In this document: piece by piece, positions 43,350 to 50,761 of the stretch
How positions within the stretch are numbered: position 1 is the stretch's first letter
Layout of the letters: each line of letters begins with the position of its first letter
From: JAXLYX01 sp046351215
Lineage (GTDB): Bacteria > Myxococcota_A > Polyangia > Polyangiales > Houyiibacteriaceae
Reading direction: 5' to 3'
Length of the DNA: 64,000 bases
Assembly (NCBI GenBank): GCA_046351215.1
Contig: JAXLYX010000014.1
Location: 62,001-126,000, forward strand
Notes under the pieces: model-generated
What the model was told of the DNA's origin: nothing
Database searches by the model: none
The model's input: the letters and a program-made list of their open reading frames with translations, nothing else
Translations under genes and position numbers: made by a program

Positions 43350-43825
43350 ATCCACGCCCCGGCTCCGTGCTCGCGCTCGTCGGCTTCGTCGCGGCCTGTG
43401 GTGGCGCCGCCCCGCCTTCCCCCACGCCGACCGTCGAGGTCGCGCGCGCGGCTCCGCCCGCTCCGCCCTCGACGGCGCCGTCCGACGACGTGGTGCCCGC
43501 GCCGACGACTCCGGAGGAAGCCTCGCTCCTCGCCCTCTCCCGAGACGAGGACGCCATGCTCCGCGGGCGTGGGGTCTACGAGCGCGAGTGCGCCGTCTGC
43601 CACGGTCCCGCAGGCCGAGGGTCGATCGGCCCGAGCCTCGTCGACGACACGTTCCTCCACGGGGGGCGCATCGCGGACCTCGAGCGTGTGGTGAAGCTCG
43701 GTGCACCGTCGAACGGGATGCCCATGTACGGAGCGGCGCTCGGGGAGGAGCAGGCGAGCCTCGTGACGGCGTACCTGCTCGTCCTCATGCGGGAGGCACG
43801 GACGGACGAGCCCTCGAGGCCCTGA
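43346..43825 (+). CDS. lipoprotein c-type cytochrome
   Basis: 159 residues from GTG 43346. Signal V-G-F-V-A-A-C (Cys 16) then a Pro/Ala linker and one haem c motif C-A-V-C-H with Gly-Pro-Ala following; axial Met in N-G-M-P-M-Y-G about 40 residues later. This is a class I monohaem cytochrome anchored by lipid to the membrane. Overlaps the NDH-2-like gene (GTGA), and its last 41 nt overlap the convergent fatty acid hydroxylase gene. Confidence 0.85.
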   Translation: MNPRPGSVLALVGFVAACGGAAPPSPTPTVEVARAAPPAPPSTAPSDDVVPAPTTPEEASLLALSRDEDAMLRGRGVYERECAVCHGPAGRGSIGPSLVDDTFLHGGRIADLERVVKLGAPSNGMPMYGAALGEEQASLVTAYLLVLMREARTDEPSRP

Positions 43826-44570
43826 ACGGCCGCACGACCCACGCGACGAACCCTCGCTCGCGCCGCTCGGGCAGGCCGAAGTCGTCGCTCCGCTCGTGAA
43901 CGTGCGTCCCGAAGAGCCGATCGAGGAAGGGGAAGAGCGTCGCGAAGTTCCTCGCCTCGCGGAGGCGATCGTGATGCCGATGATGGAAGCGGGGCGTCGC
44001 GAAGATCTCGCTCCACGGCCCCTCGGGGATGCGCACGTTCGAGTGGACGAAGACCGTGTTCAGCTCGAGCAGCACGAGCACCGCGGCATGCGACGCGAGG
44101 GGAATCCCGAGCGCGACGAGCGGCAGGTTCTGCGCCAGCGTCATGAGGGCGATCTCGAGCGGATGCTGCCGGTACGAGGCGAGCCAATCCATGGTCTCGG
44201 CCGAGTGATGGACCTCGTGCAGCCGCCACAAGAAGGGCACGCGATGCGCGAGCCGATGGTAGGCGTAGCCGCCGAGCTCGAAGAGGAGGAGCCCGAGACC
44301 GACGGTGACGAGCGTGCGCGCCGATACCGATTCGACGGCGTTCCACGGCCCGTTCTCCCACGCATGCGCGTCCGCGACGTCGAGCAGGCGCCCGACGCCG
44401 AAGACGAGGAGGAGCTTCGTCGCGACGCGTCCGAAGGTCGCGAACGCGAGATCCGTCGCGAGGCCCCGACGTGCACCCTCCTCGCGGATCGGAAAGGCCC
44501 GCTCGAGCGGCACGAAGGCGAGCGCGACGAGCCCGACGAAGACGAGGGAGCGAGTCAGCGTGTCGACCAT
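43785..44570 (-). CDS. fatty acid hydroxylase / sterol desaturase family protein
   Basis: 261 residues. Three histidine boxes for a di-iron centre: H105-x3-H109, H118-x2-H121-H122 and H196-H197-x-H199-H200, with extra H176. Four or five membrane helices. Members hydroxylate or desaturate lipids using O2 and an electron donor; with the cytochrome c and NDH-2-like genes convergent on it, an electron-supply link is possible but unproven. ATG 44570, AGGGG 8 nt upstream, 11 nt after the PASTA gene. Confidence 0.88.
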   Translation of the reverse strand: MVDTLTRSLVFVGLVALAFVPLERAFPIREEGARRGLATDLAFATFGRVATKLLLVFGVGRLLDVADAHAWENGPWNAVESVSARTLVTVGLGLLLFELGGYAYHRLAHRVPFLWRLHEVHHSAETMDWLASYRQHPLEIALMTLAQNLPLVALGIPLASHAAVLVLLELNTVFVHSNVRIPEGPWSEIFATPRFHHRHHDRLREARNFATLFPFLDRLFGTHVHERSDDFGLPERRERGFVAWVVRPFRASRARPSVPPA

Positions 44571-44581
44571 CGCGGCGCCCC

Positions 44582-45097
44582 TCAGTACCCCTGGCCGTAG
44601 CCCCCGACGGGCCGGGCGCGGAGCTGCACGACCGCGCCTTCGGGCACGCGCTCGTTCAGGCGCGGGCTCTGCGTACGCACGCGGAAGAAGCGCTCCTCGG
44701 AGCGACCGACCGACTCGCCGGAGGTGTCGCGAACGGAGACCCGGAGACCGTAGGACTCGAGGAGCACGCGGGCGTCCGCGACGCGCATCCGCTTCACCTC
44801 CGGCACGAGCACGGTGCCCGCGGGAGGCTCGTAGGTGTCTTCGGGCGCGACCGACGCGACGCTCGCGATCACCGGGCCCGCGAGGTCCAGGTCGATCGGC
44901 GCCGCGCCGGCTGCTCGGCTGGGGCTCACCCGAACGGCCGAGGAGTCGGGTGCGAGCGCCACGCTCTCGCTCCGCGCGGTCCCCCCGACGTAGGCGATGC
45001 CCGCGAAGGCTGCCCCCGAGACGAGCAGCGCGAAGGCCTTTCCGGCCGTCCCGAGCGCCCTTCCCCTCGTGCCCACCGCCCCCGCTCCGCCGCCCAT
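44582..45097 (-). CDS. membrane-anchored PASTA-domain protein
   Basis: 171 residues. Single membrane segment at about 21-39 (A-F-A-L-L-V-S-G-A-A-F-A-G-I), a 50-residue linker, then one PASTA domain: T-V-L-V-P-E-V-K-R-M-R-V-A-D-A-R-V-L-L-E-S-Y-G-L-R-V ... R-T-Q-S-P-R-L-N-E-R-V-P-E-G-A-V-V. PASTA domains bind muropeptides or beta-lactams. Standing alone without a kinase or penicillin-binding domain it may be an envelope sensor. Start ATG 45097 gives a clean topology; earlier starts overlap the divergent gene. Confidence 0.7.
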   Translation of the reverse strand: MGGGAGAVGTRGRALGTAGKAFALLVSGAAFAGIAYVGGTARSESVALAPDSSAVRVSPSRAAGAAPIDLDLAGPVIASVASVAPEDTYEPPAGTVLVPEVKRMRVADARVLLESYGLRVSVRDTSGESVGRSEERFFRVRTQSPRLNERVPEGAVVQLRARPVGGYGQGY

Positions 45098-45120
45098 GGA
45101 GGAATCTACGGGCGAGAACG

Positions 45121-45140
45121 CGATTCGATCCCTCGAATCG
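45121..45140. promoter_or_regulatory. perfect 8-4-8 inverted repeat between divergent genes
   Basis: CGATTCGA (45121-45128), TCCC, TCGAATCG (45133-45140), in the 91-nt gap between the PASTA gene and the lipoprotein gene at 45189. A second repeat, CCTCCG/CGGAGG (45142-45147, 45155-45160), follows directly. Operator or RNA hairpin; not assignable further. Confidence 0.35.
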
Positions 45141-45188
45141 TCCTCCGTCTTCCCCGGAGGCTCTGCTACGACGACGAGCGAGCCTCCC

Positions 45189-46685
45189 ATGCGCAACGCC
45201 CTCGTCGTCTTCGCCGTCCTGCTCGTCGCGTCCTGCGGGGATTCCCGCCCCCCGTCTCGCCGCGCCTCCGCGCCGGCACCGCGCGCGACGCCTGCCACCC
45301 CCGAGCGTCGTGCGGCGACGCCGCGCCGTGCCCCGTCCCTCGATCGCGACGCGGCCGTCGCCCTCGTCGGTCGCTGGCTCGATGCGCAGAACCGCGGGGA
45401 TTTCGAGGCCTATCAGGCCCTCTACGCCCCCGGGTTCGCGGGCGTGAAGCGGACGACGCGGCGCACGCAGCGCTTCGAACGCGCAGGCTGGCTGGAGGAT
45501 CGGCGCCGCATGTTCCGACGTCCGATGCAGGTGACGGCGACAGGCATCGTGGTCCTCGCCCAGGGCGATTCCGCGGCGGTGACGTTCGTGCAGCGATGGG
45601 CCTCGGGCTCCTATGCCGACGAAGGGACGAAGCGGATGCAGCTCGTGCTCGTCGACGGCAAGCCCGCCATCCGCTTCGAGGAGCTCCTCCCCCCCTCGCG
45701 CATGGCCGACTCCGAGGTCGCGCTCGACGCCGGCGTCATGCTCGTCACGACCCTCTCGGACCACCACGCCTACGTCGTGCTCGGACGGGCCCCCGCCGAC
45801 ATGCACGGCGGTCCGATCCACCTGCTGGGAAGCGGTCGCACGCAGCCCTATTTCGCGGCGCGCGAGGTCGCGCGCGAAGACGCGGGTCACGCGGCCGCGC
45901 TCTTCGACGAGCCGCTCGCGATCCTCGGCTCGGGCTCGGAATGCACCACCCACGTGAAGGCGCTCCGCCTCGTGCGCGGCGCCGAGGTGATGGACGAATC
46001 GATGGTCGCCGACGAGCTCGAGTCGGACGACGACGAGCCCACGTACGGCCCGATCCAGGCCGAGCGCGTCTGGGAGACGAGCGCGTTCGGCGGCGCCTAC
46101 GGCGAAGGCGACGGAGGTCGCCCCTGGCTCGTCGGAGAGCTCGACGGTCCCTGCGCCCTCGCGGGCCAGCTCGCGCTGCGCTCCGGCGTGGCGCAGCCCG
46201 AACGCCTCGCCGTGGAGACCCTCTCGACCGAGGACGCGACGAAGTACGCCGAGGCCTTCGGGCGAACGCCCGGCGGCCGCGCCTACGAAGAGGACACGGA
46301 GCATCCGCGAGGTTTCCTCGCGTCCCTGGTCGCGCATCCGATGACGGACCACGAGGACGGCGATCCCCGCTTTCTCGAGGTGCGCACCGCGCGCTTCGGA
46401 ACGGGCGACGGAGCGTCGACGCTGCTCGACGTCTTCGCGGACGGAGAATGCGGCGGCAGCCACTCGACCGTCCTCCTCGTCGGCCCTCCCGACGCCCCCA
46501 CCCTCGTGACGGATGGCTATCCGAGCTCGTTCCGTCTGCTCGGTGCCTACGATCTCGAGCGCGACGGGGTCCCGGAGGTCGTGGCGGAGGCGAACGGCGG
46601 AGGCGAGCTCTTCCTCCTCCGCCTCGGGGCCCGTCCAGGCGTCCTCAGGCGCTTCTCGTTCACGATCCAGGTCTGCGACTGCTGA
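45189..46685 (+). CDS. lipoprotein with NTF2-like domain
   Basis: 498 residues. Signal V-F-A-V-L-L-V-A-S-C (Cys 16), Pro/Arg/Ala linker, then an NTF2/SnoaL-like fold at about 52-165 (W-L-D-A-Q-N-R-G-D-F-E-A-Y-Q-A-L-Y-A-P-G-F; T-F-V-Q-R-W-A-S-G-S-Y), the form used for dimerisation in some L,D-transpeptidase partner proteins. The remaining 330 residues are beta-rich with an acidic region and end in C-D-C; no family recognised. Confidence 0.7.
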   Translation: MRNALVVFAVLLVASCGDSRPPSRRASAPAPRATPATPERRAATPRRAPSLDRDAAVALVGRWLDAQNRGDFEAYQALYAPGFAGVKRTTRRTQRFERAGWLEDRRRMFRRPMQVTATGIVVLAQGDSAAVTFVQRWASGSYADEGTKRMQLVLVDGKPAIRFEELLPPSRMADSEVALDAGVMLVTTLSDHHAYVVLGRAPADMHGGPIHLLGSGRTQPYFAAREVAREDAGHAAALFDEPLAILGSGSECTTHVKALRLVRGAEVMDESMVADELESDDDEPTYGPIQAERVWETSAFGGAYGEGDGGRPWLVGELDGPCALAGQLALRSGVAQPERLAVETLSTEDATKYAEAFGRTPGGRAYEEDTEHPRGFLASLVAHPMTDHEDGDPRFLEVRTARFGTGDGASTLLDVFADGECGGSHSTVLLVGPPDAPTLVTDGYPSSFRLLGAYDLERDGVPEVVAEANGGGELFLLRLGARPGVLRRFSFTIQVCDC

Positions 46686-46725
46686 AGCCCGCGAAAGGCC
46701 GACGAGCCCGTACGAAGGTCCCCCC

Positions 46726-47346
46726 GTGAGCCCCACCCCCGTTCCCAATCCGGCCCTGCTGCTCTCCGATTGCATCGCCCGATTCGGCCCGGCGCCGCGG
46801 TCGTTCTCGTGGTGGGATCGTCTCACGTACCTCCGCATCCCGACGCCGCAGTGGGTGTCGGGGAACCCCGACGAAGCCCTCGCCACCTTCTTCGAGCGCG
46901 CGCCTTCGACCCTCCGCGACGGCACGGTCGTCTGGGGCGTCATCGTCCAGGCCAACACGCTCCTCTTCGAGCCCGGCGACATCGACTGCCCGGCCGAGGT
47001 CGTGTTCTCGCTCGCCCCCGCCGAGAAGGCTCCGCGGAGCGAGCTCCGACGCATCGCGGCCGCCCTCTTCGAGCTCAAGGGCACTCGCCCTCGAGACCCA
47101 GGGGAGCTCCGCATCGCCGAGCACCTCACGAACGAGCTCACGCGCGTCTTCGGCCTCGAGGTCCCATCGTCGATCAGTCCGACGATCCCGTGTCAGCTCT
47201 CCACCCTGATGGTGACCCGCAAGCACCTCCCGGACGGCTACCTCCGCTCGACCTACCTCCCGGTCGTGATCAGCCCGGACGATCCGCGCCTCGCCGTCCC
47301 CCTTCCCTCGCGCTACTGGCCAGCGCCCCTCGCCGCCTCCTGGTAG
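46726..47346 (+). CDS. conserved-looking hypothetical protein
   Basis: 206 residues from GTG 46726, with AAGG 9 nt upstream. No signal peptide or membrane helix. It opens with W-W-D-R-L-T-Y-L-R-I-P-T-P-Q-W and has an ordered alternation of strands and helices, so it appears to be a folded cytoplasmic protein; no motif recognised. It follows the NTF2-like lipoprotein by 40 nt on the same strand and could share its transcript. Confidence 0.55.
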   Translation: MSPTPVPNPALLLSDCIARFGPAPRSFSWWDRLTYLRIPTPQWVSGNPDEALATFFERAPSTLRDGTVVWGVIVQANTLLFEPGDIDCPAEVVFSLAPAEKAPRSELRRIAAALFELKGTRPRDPGELRIAEHLTNELTRVFGLEVPSSISPTIPCQLSTLMVTRKHLPDGYLRSTYLPVVISPDDPRLAVPLPSRYWPAPLAASW

Positions 47347-47375
47347 CCCCCGAGCCCCCGGGGCCGAGGCCCCGC

Positions 47376-47394
47376 GCAACGCGCACGCGAGACG
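47376..47394. repeat. 19-nt element, copy 1 of 2 flanking the zincin gene
   Basis: GCAACGCGCACGCGAGACG here and GCAACGCGGACGCGAGACG at 48124-48142, one mismatch, in the non-coding DNA on either side of the HEAGH gene (47493-48017). Both copies are also preceded by Gly/Pro-codon-like GC runs. The remaining 146-nt gap (47347-47492) holds no gene that I can support. Confidence 0.4.
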
Positions 47395-47492
47395 ACGGAC
47401 TCGAACGCCCCTCGAAGCGGCGCCTGGCCTCGGCGGGAATCGTGCCCCCGCGATGCGTGGCAGGGCCGCCCACCCCGAGACGTCCTCCGCGC

Positions 47493-48017
47493 TCAGACGC
47501 GCAGCCAGCGCTGCATCGCCGGATACACCGGAGCTTCCGGCGCCTCGTCCCGCCGACGCTCGTTCGTCAGCCCGAGGTAGGCGAGCCACGGCACGCCGAA
47601 CGTGTGTCCCGTCGAGAAGTTCTCGATGATGGAGCGCGAGCCTCCCCGGTAGCCCTCCGCGTGGAAGACGACCTCGGGCGGGAGCCCGAGATGCACCAGC
47701 GCGGCCCAGGACCAGGCGATCGCACCGAGCTCGCCGGCTGCGTCGCACGCCGGGGTTTCCGCCTCGCGCTCCTCCGGTGCGAGCACCGCGAGATGCCCGG
47801 CCTCGTGGAGGAGGTCGCCGGGATGCACGAGTCGCTCGGGATCGACGAACATCGCCCCACTCCCGATCGCGATCCCCGGCACGAAGGTCTTCCCCTCGAG
47901 CACGGCCGGCCTCACCTCGATGCCGATCGAGCGCAGGAAGCCCACGACGGTCTTCGTCGGCTCGCGCTCGAGAGCCTCGCAGCGCGGATCGTCTTCGGGC
48001 AGGAGAACGCGCGACAT
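47493..48017 (-). CDS. small zincin-like protein (HEAGH)
   Basis: 174 residues from ATG 48017. Zinc motif H71-E-A-G-H75 with D-L-L in front, as in zincins (H-E-x-x-H); a possible third ligand, Glu 88 or later Glu/His residues, lies downstream (A-E-G-Y-R-G region). The rest is helical. It could be a small peptidase of an unnamed family or a toxin/antitoxin-associated metallopeptidase. Isolated on the minus strand between two short non-coding repeat regions, with no partner gene. Confidence 0.6.
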   Translation of the reverse strand: MSRVLLPEDDPRCEALEREPTKTVVGFLRSIGIEVRPAVLEGKTFVPGIAIGSGAMFVDPERLVHPGDLLHEAGHLAVLAPEEREAETPACDAAGELGAIAWSWAALVHLGLPPEVVFHAEGYRGGSRSIIENFSTGHTFGVPWLAYLGLTNERRRDEAPEAPVYPAMQRWLRV

Positions 48018-48050
48018 CGTCCGCCCACGAATACCACGCCCCCACCGCTC

Positions 48051-48208
48051 GGCCGAAGCCCTACTCCGGTACGGCGAGCTCGAGCCCCCGGCGCCAAGCC
48101 CCGGGCTGCGACCCCAAGACCACGCAACGCGGACGCGAGACGGGCCCAGCCAGCGAGCGCGCCCGCAGCGCCCGGCCGAAGCCGTACTCGGGTACGGCGA
48201 GGTCGAGC
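48051..48208. repeat. degenerate direct repeat in the zincin-sulfatase gap
   Basis: The 34-35-nt stretch at 48051-48085 recurs at 48174-48208 with three C/G differences (offset 123). It partly overlaps the start of the 58-bp tandem repeat. The gap 48018-48309 (292 nt) contains no gene I can support; it is made of these repeats. Confidence 0.4.
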
Positions 48209-48311
48209 GCGAGGACGTAAGCCGCTTTCTGGACCCGGAAAGCGTCCGCGTTCGGCGAGGTCGAGCGCGAGGACGTAAGCCGCTTTCTGGACCCGGATCG
48301 CGTCCGCGTTC
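48196..48311. repeat. tandem 58-bp repeat, two copies, at the end of the sulfatase gene
   Basis: Units 48196-48253 and 48254-48311, 56 of 58 positions identical (differences at 48240-48241 versus 48298-48299). Unit 1 contains a perfect inverted repeat CGCTTTC (48223-48229)/GAAAGCG (48238-48244) with an 8-nt loop; the differences destroy the pairing in unit 2. It directly follows the sulfatase stop (48310-48312), so on the minus strand it could act as terminator or mRNA 3' structure. Confidence 0.6.
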
Positions 48312-50607
48312 AGTTGGCGTAGCCGAGGGCGCGGAGCTGTCCGCGAATCGCTTCGTCCATCTGCGCGTTCTGCTGCTGGAAGGAGAGCCCACGGCCCTGC
48401 TCCGCATCCATCCACTTCGCGCGATCCGTCGCTCCCGACCACTGGCCGAGCAGGATGCGGCAATACCGCTCCGCGATCGGATGGCTCTGCAGCTCGAGCT
48501 GCGTGCGCTCGCCCGGATCGGCCCGGAGGTCGAAGAGCGAAGCCGTCAGGTTGCCGCGCACGACGAGCTTCCACTGCCCCGCCGTGATGACGCGGCGGTC
48601 ATCCGTCCATTCGCTGAACGCGACGGCCGGACGCGCGGGCGCCTGACCCTGCAGGTACGGCAGGAGCGAGGGCCCTTCGAGGTTCGGCATCGTCTCGACG
48701 CCGACGAGGTCGGTGACGGTCGCCGGGATCGAGAGCGTTCCGACGGCCTGCGGGATCCGGCGCCCGCCCTGCACGGTCCCCTCGAGGTGCACCATGAGCG
48801 GCACGTGGAGGAGCTCCTCGTAGACCGAGTGCCCGTGACCCCACGAGCCGTGGTCGTCGAATTCCTCGCCGTGGTCCGAGGTGACCACGAGGACCGTGTT
48901 CTCCCAGAGGCCGAGGCTCTTGAGGCGCTCGATGAAGAGACCGAAGAAGTGGTCGTGCTGCGTGATCTCGCCGTCGTGGAGACCCTCGAGCCGCTGCACG
49001 TCGCTCGGCGTGAAGGTCACGCCGCCGTTCGTCTGCTTCGCGCGCTCGAGGAGCTCCGCCGTCATGCGCGGCTGCACGATGCCGGTGTAGTCCGTGCGCG
49101 CGTCGTACATGCGCAGGTACTCGGCCGGCGGATCGTAGGGCACGTGCGGGTCGATCGTCTGGATGTACGTGAAGAACCGGCGATCCTTGTTCTGCTCGAT
49201 CCAGTCGCCGGCCTCGCGGAAGACGTTCTCCGCTTCGGTGCTCTTCTGCTCGCGGATGTAGTTCGTGTAGTGGTCCCAGCCCTGGTTGAAGCCGAACCGA
49301 TCCGACACGTAGCCGTTGGCGAGGAAGGTGCCGGTCGTGAAGCCCTTCGCCTTGAGGTGCTCGGAGAGCATCAGCGCGCCGGCCGGCAGCACGGACTCGC
49401 TGGCCCGCGCGAGGTGCGTGCGCGGATAGAGACCCGTGAGCACGGAGGCGACGGAGGGCTTGGTCCAGTTCTCGACCGAGTGCGCGAGCTCGAAGAGGGT
49501 GCTCTGCTGCGCGAGCGCGTCGATCGTCGGCGTCCGCACGCGCGTGCGCGGATTCCAGGGCTTCATCTTGTCCGCGCGGAGCGTGTCGATGAGGAGCACG
49601 ATCACGTTCTTCGCGGGCGTGAGGCGCTGACGCGCTGGCGTCGGGACGTAGAGCGCGGGGGCCGCGAAGGCGACCTGGCCGGCGCCCGACCCCTCGGCGA
49701 CGAGCTCGATGCGGACGATCTGGTTCGCGTAGCTCGCGAGGTCGACGAGGCCCTGGTGCCAGCTCTGGTTCGCGGCATGCGAGAAGACCTCGGTCCGCTG
49801 ACCACCCTCCGGGGTGACGAAGACCTTCGTCGTCGCCGTGCCCTGGCCTTCGAAGCCGACGGCCACGCCGAGCTTCGCGTGCTCGGGAACCTGCTCGAAG
49901 AAGCTGATCGTCGTCGCGCGGCGCGCCACGATCGCGCGCTTCTCCGCGCCGCCGAGGGCGACCGTCCGGACGAGGGTGTCGTAGGTCGGCGCCGCGTAGT
50001 CACCCGCCGGGATCGAGGGCCCGTCGACGATGCGCACCCAGTCGACCACCGCCGCCACCTGCTCGCCCTGGAGGGCGGCCGTGCCGCCGAAGGTGAGGAG
50101 GAGGTAGTTCTCGCCCGCCTTCACCTTGTCGGCGGGGAGCGTGAAGTCGTACTCCTTGAAGTTGTTCGTCCCGTCGAACTGCAGCGATTGGAGCTGCTCG
50201 TTGTTCAGGTACGGGGTCATGGCCTGGGTGCCGACCGGCTTGATCCGGATGCGGACCGTGCGCGCCCCGGGCTGCTCCGCGTGGAAGTAGATCCGCCCAC
50301 GCTGACCGACGGTCGCGTAGGTCGAATCGCCGTCGGCTCCGCGCCGGCCCCAGCCGCTGCGCCAGTCGCCGAAGGAGTACTTGTTCTGGGCCGGGGTGCC
50401 GAAGTCGATGAACAGGCCGTCGTGCTGCACGTCGGCCAGATGGACCTGGGTCAGGAGGTCCTGATGCACCGTCAGGCCCTCGAGGCTGGCGCCCCCGGAG
50501 CCGGCGCTGGTCGCGCCCCCCGAGCCACCGCCGCCCTCGTCCTTCCCACCGCAGGCGGCCAGGATCGCGGAAAGAACCGCTGCCACCATCCACTGCTTCC
50601 GCGACAT
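48310..50607 (-). CDS. lipoprotein of the sulfatase (alkaline phosphatase) superfamily, Thr-type nucleophile
   Basis: 765 residues. Lipoprotein signal with Cys 19 (I-L-A-A-C), Gly/Ser linker, a beta-rich N-terminal domain (45-320), then the sulfatase-type hydrolase domain from about 333. Metal ligands: D341 in L-L-I-D-T-L-R-A-D and S-D-H-G-E-E-F-D-D-H-G-S in the later metal/active-site region. The nucleophile position reads N-W-T382-K-P-S, not C-x-P-x-R or S-x-P-x-R, so formylglycine cannot form; it is likely a phospho-type hydrolase or phosphotransferase of the LtaS/OpgE or phosphonate-monoester type. GGAGG upstream of ATG 50607 is a strong ribosome site. Confidence 0.8.
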   Translation of the reverse strand: MSRKQWMVAAVLSAILAACGGKDEGGGGSGGATSAGSGGASLEGLTVHQDLLTQVHLADVQHDGLFIDFGTPAQNKYSFGDWRSGWGRRGADGDSTYATVGQRGRIYFHAEQPGARTVRIRIKPVGTQAMTPYLNNEQLQSLQFDGTNNFKEYDFTLPADKVKAGENYLLLTFGGTAALQGEQVAAVVDWVRIVDGPSIPAGDYAAPTYDTLVRTVALGGAEKRAIVARRATTISFFEQVPEHAKLGVAVGFEGQGTATTKVFVTPEGGQRTEVFSHAANQSWHQGLVDLASYANQIVRIELVAEGSGAGQVAFAAPALYVPTPARQRLTPAKNVIVLLIDTLRADKMKPWNPRTRVRTPTIDALAQQSTLFELAHSVENWTKPSVASVLTGLYPRTHLARASESVLPAGALMLSEHLKAKGFTTGTFLANGYVSDRFGFNQGWDHYTNYIREQKSTEAENVFREAGDWIEQNKDRRFFTYIQTIDPHVPYDPPAEYLRMYDARTDYTGIVQPRMTAELLERAKQTNGGVTFTPSDVQRLEGLHDGEITQHDHFFGLFIERLKSLGLWENTVLVVTSDHGEEFDDHGSWGHGHSVYEELLHVPLMVHLEGTVQGGRRIPQAVGTLSIPATVTDLVGVETMPNLEGPSLLPYLQGQAPARPAVAFSEWTDDRRVITAGQWKLVVRGNLTASLFDLRADPGERTQLELQSHPIAERYCRILLGQWSGATDRAKWMDAEQGRGLSFQQQNAQMDEAIRGQLRALGYAN

Positions 50608-50703
50608 CGAGCCTCCACGTGGGGCGCCCGACCCATCACGGAACGGATGACGCCCCCTGGTCATGCGTGCTCCTGCGCACGCGTCTAGGCATTCCGGGCG
50701 CTC

Positions 50704-50733
50704 GGCCTAGCACGCGGGGATCCGCGGAGTCAA
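50704..50733 (-). promoter_or_regulatory. candidate promoter of the sulfatase-type gene
   Basis: -35 TTGACT (50728-50733), 18-nt spacer, extended -10 TGC-TAGGCC (50704-50709). Leader of about 90 nt with a GCGTGC/GCACGC hairpin, then GGAGG and ATG 50607. Lies in the 154-nt gap after the response-regulator gene. Confidence 0.4.
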
Positions 50734-50761
50734 CAAAGCTACCCCCCGGACCAGGACGTCC

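Noticed and set aside
43785..47141. Minus-strand 1,118-codon frame
   Set aside because: Only the last 261 codons (fatty acid hydroxylase, from ATG 44570) are real. The remainder runs antisense through the lipoprotein at 45189-46685 and across the PASTA gene in another frame.
47395..47460. tRNA-like GACTCGAAC stretch
   Set aside because: Neither an acceptor stem nor D and anticodon arms can be folded around it.
48051..48311. CRISPR array
   Set aside because: Only two tandem copies of 58 nt and no regular spacers, no cas genes in the window.
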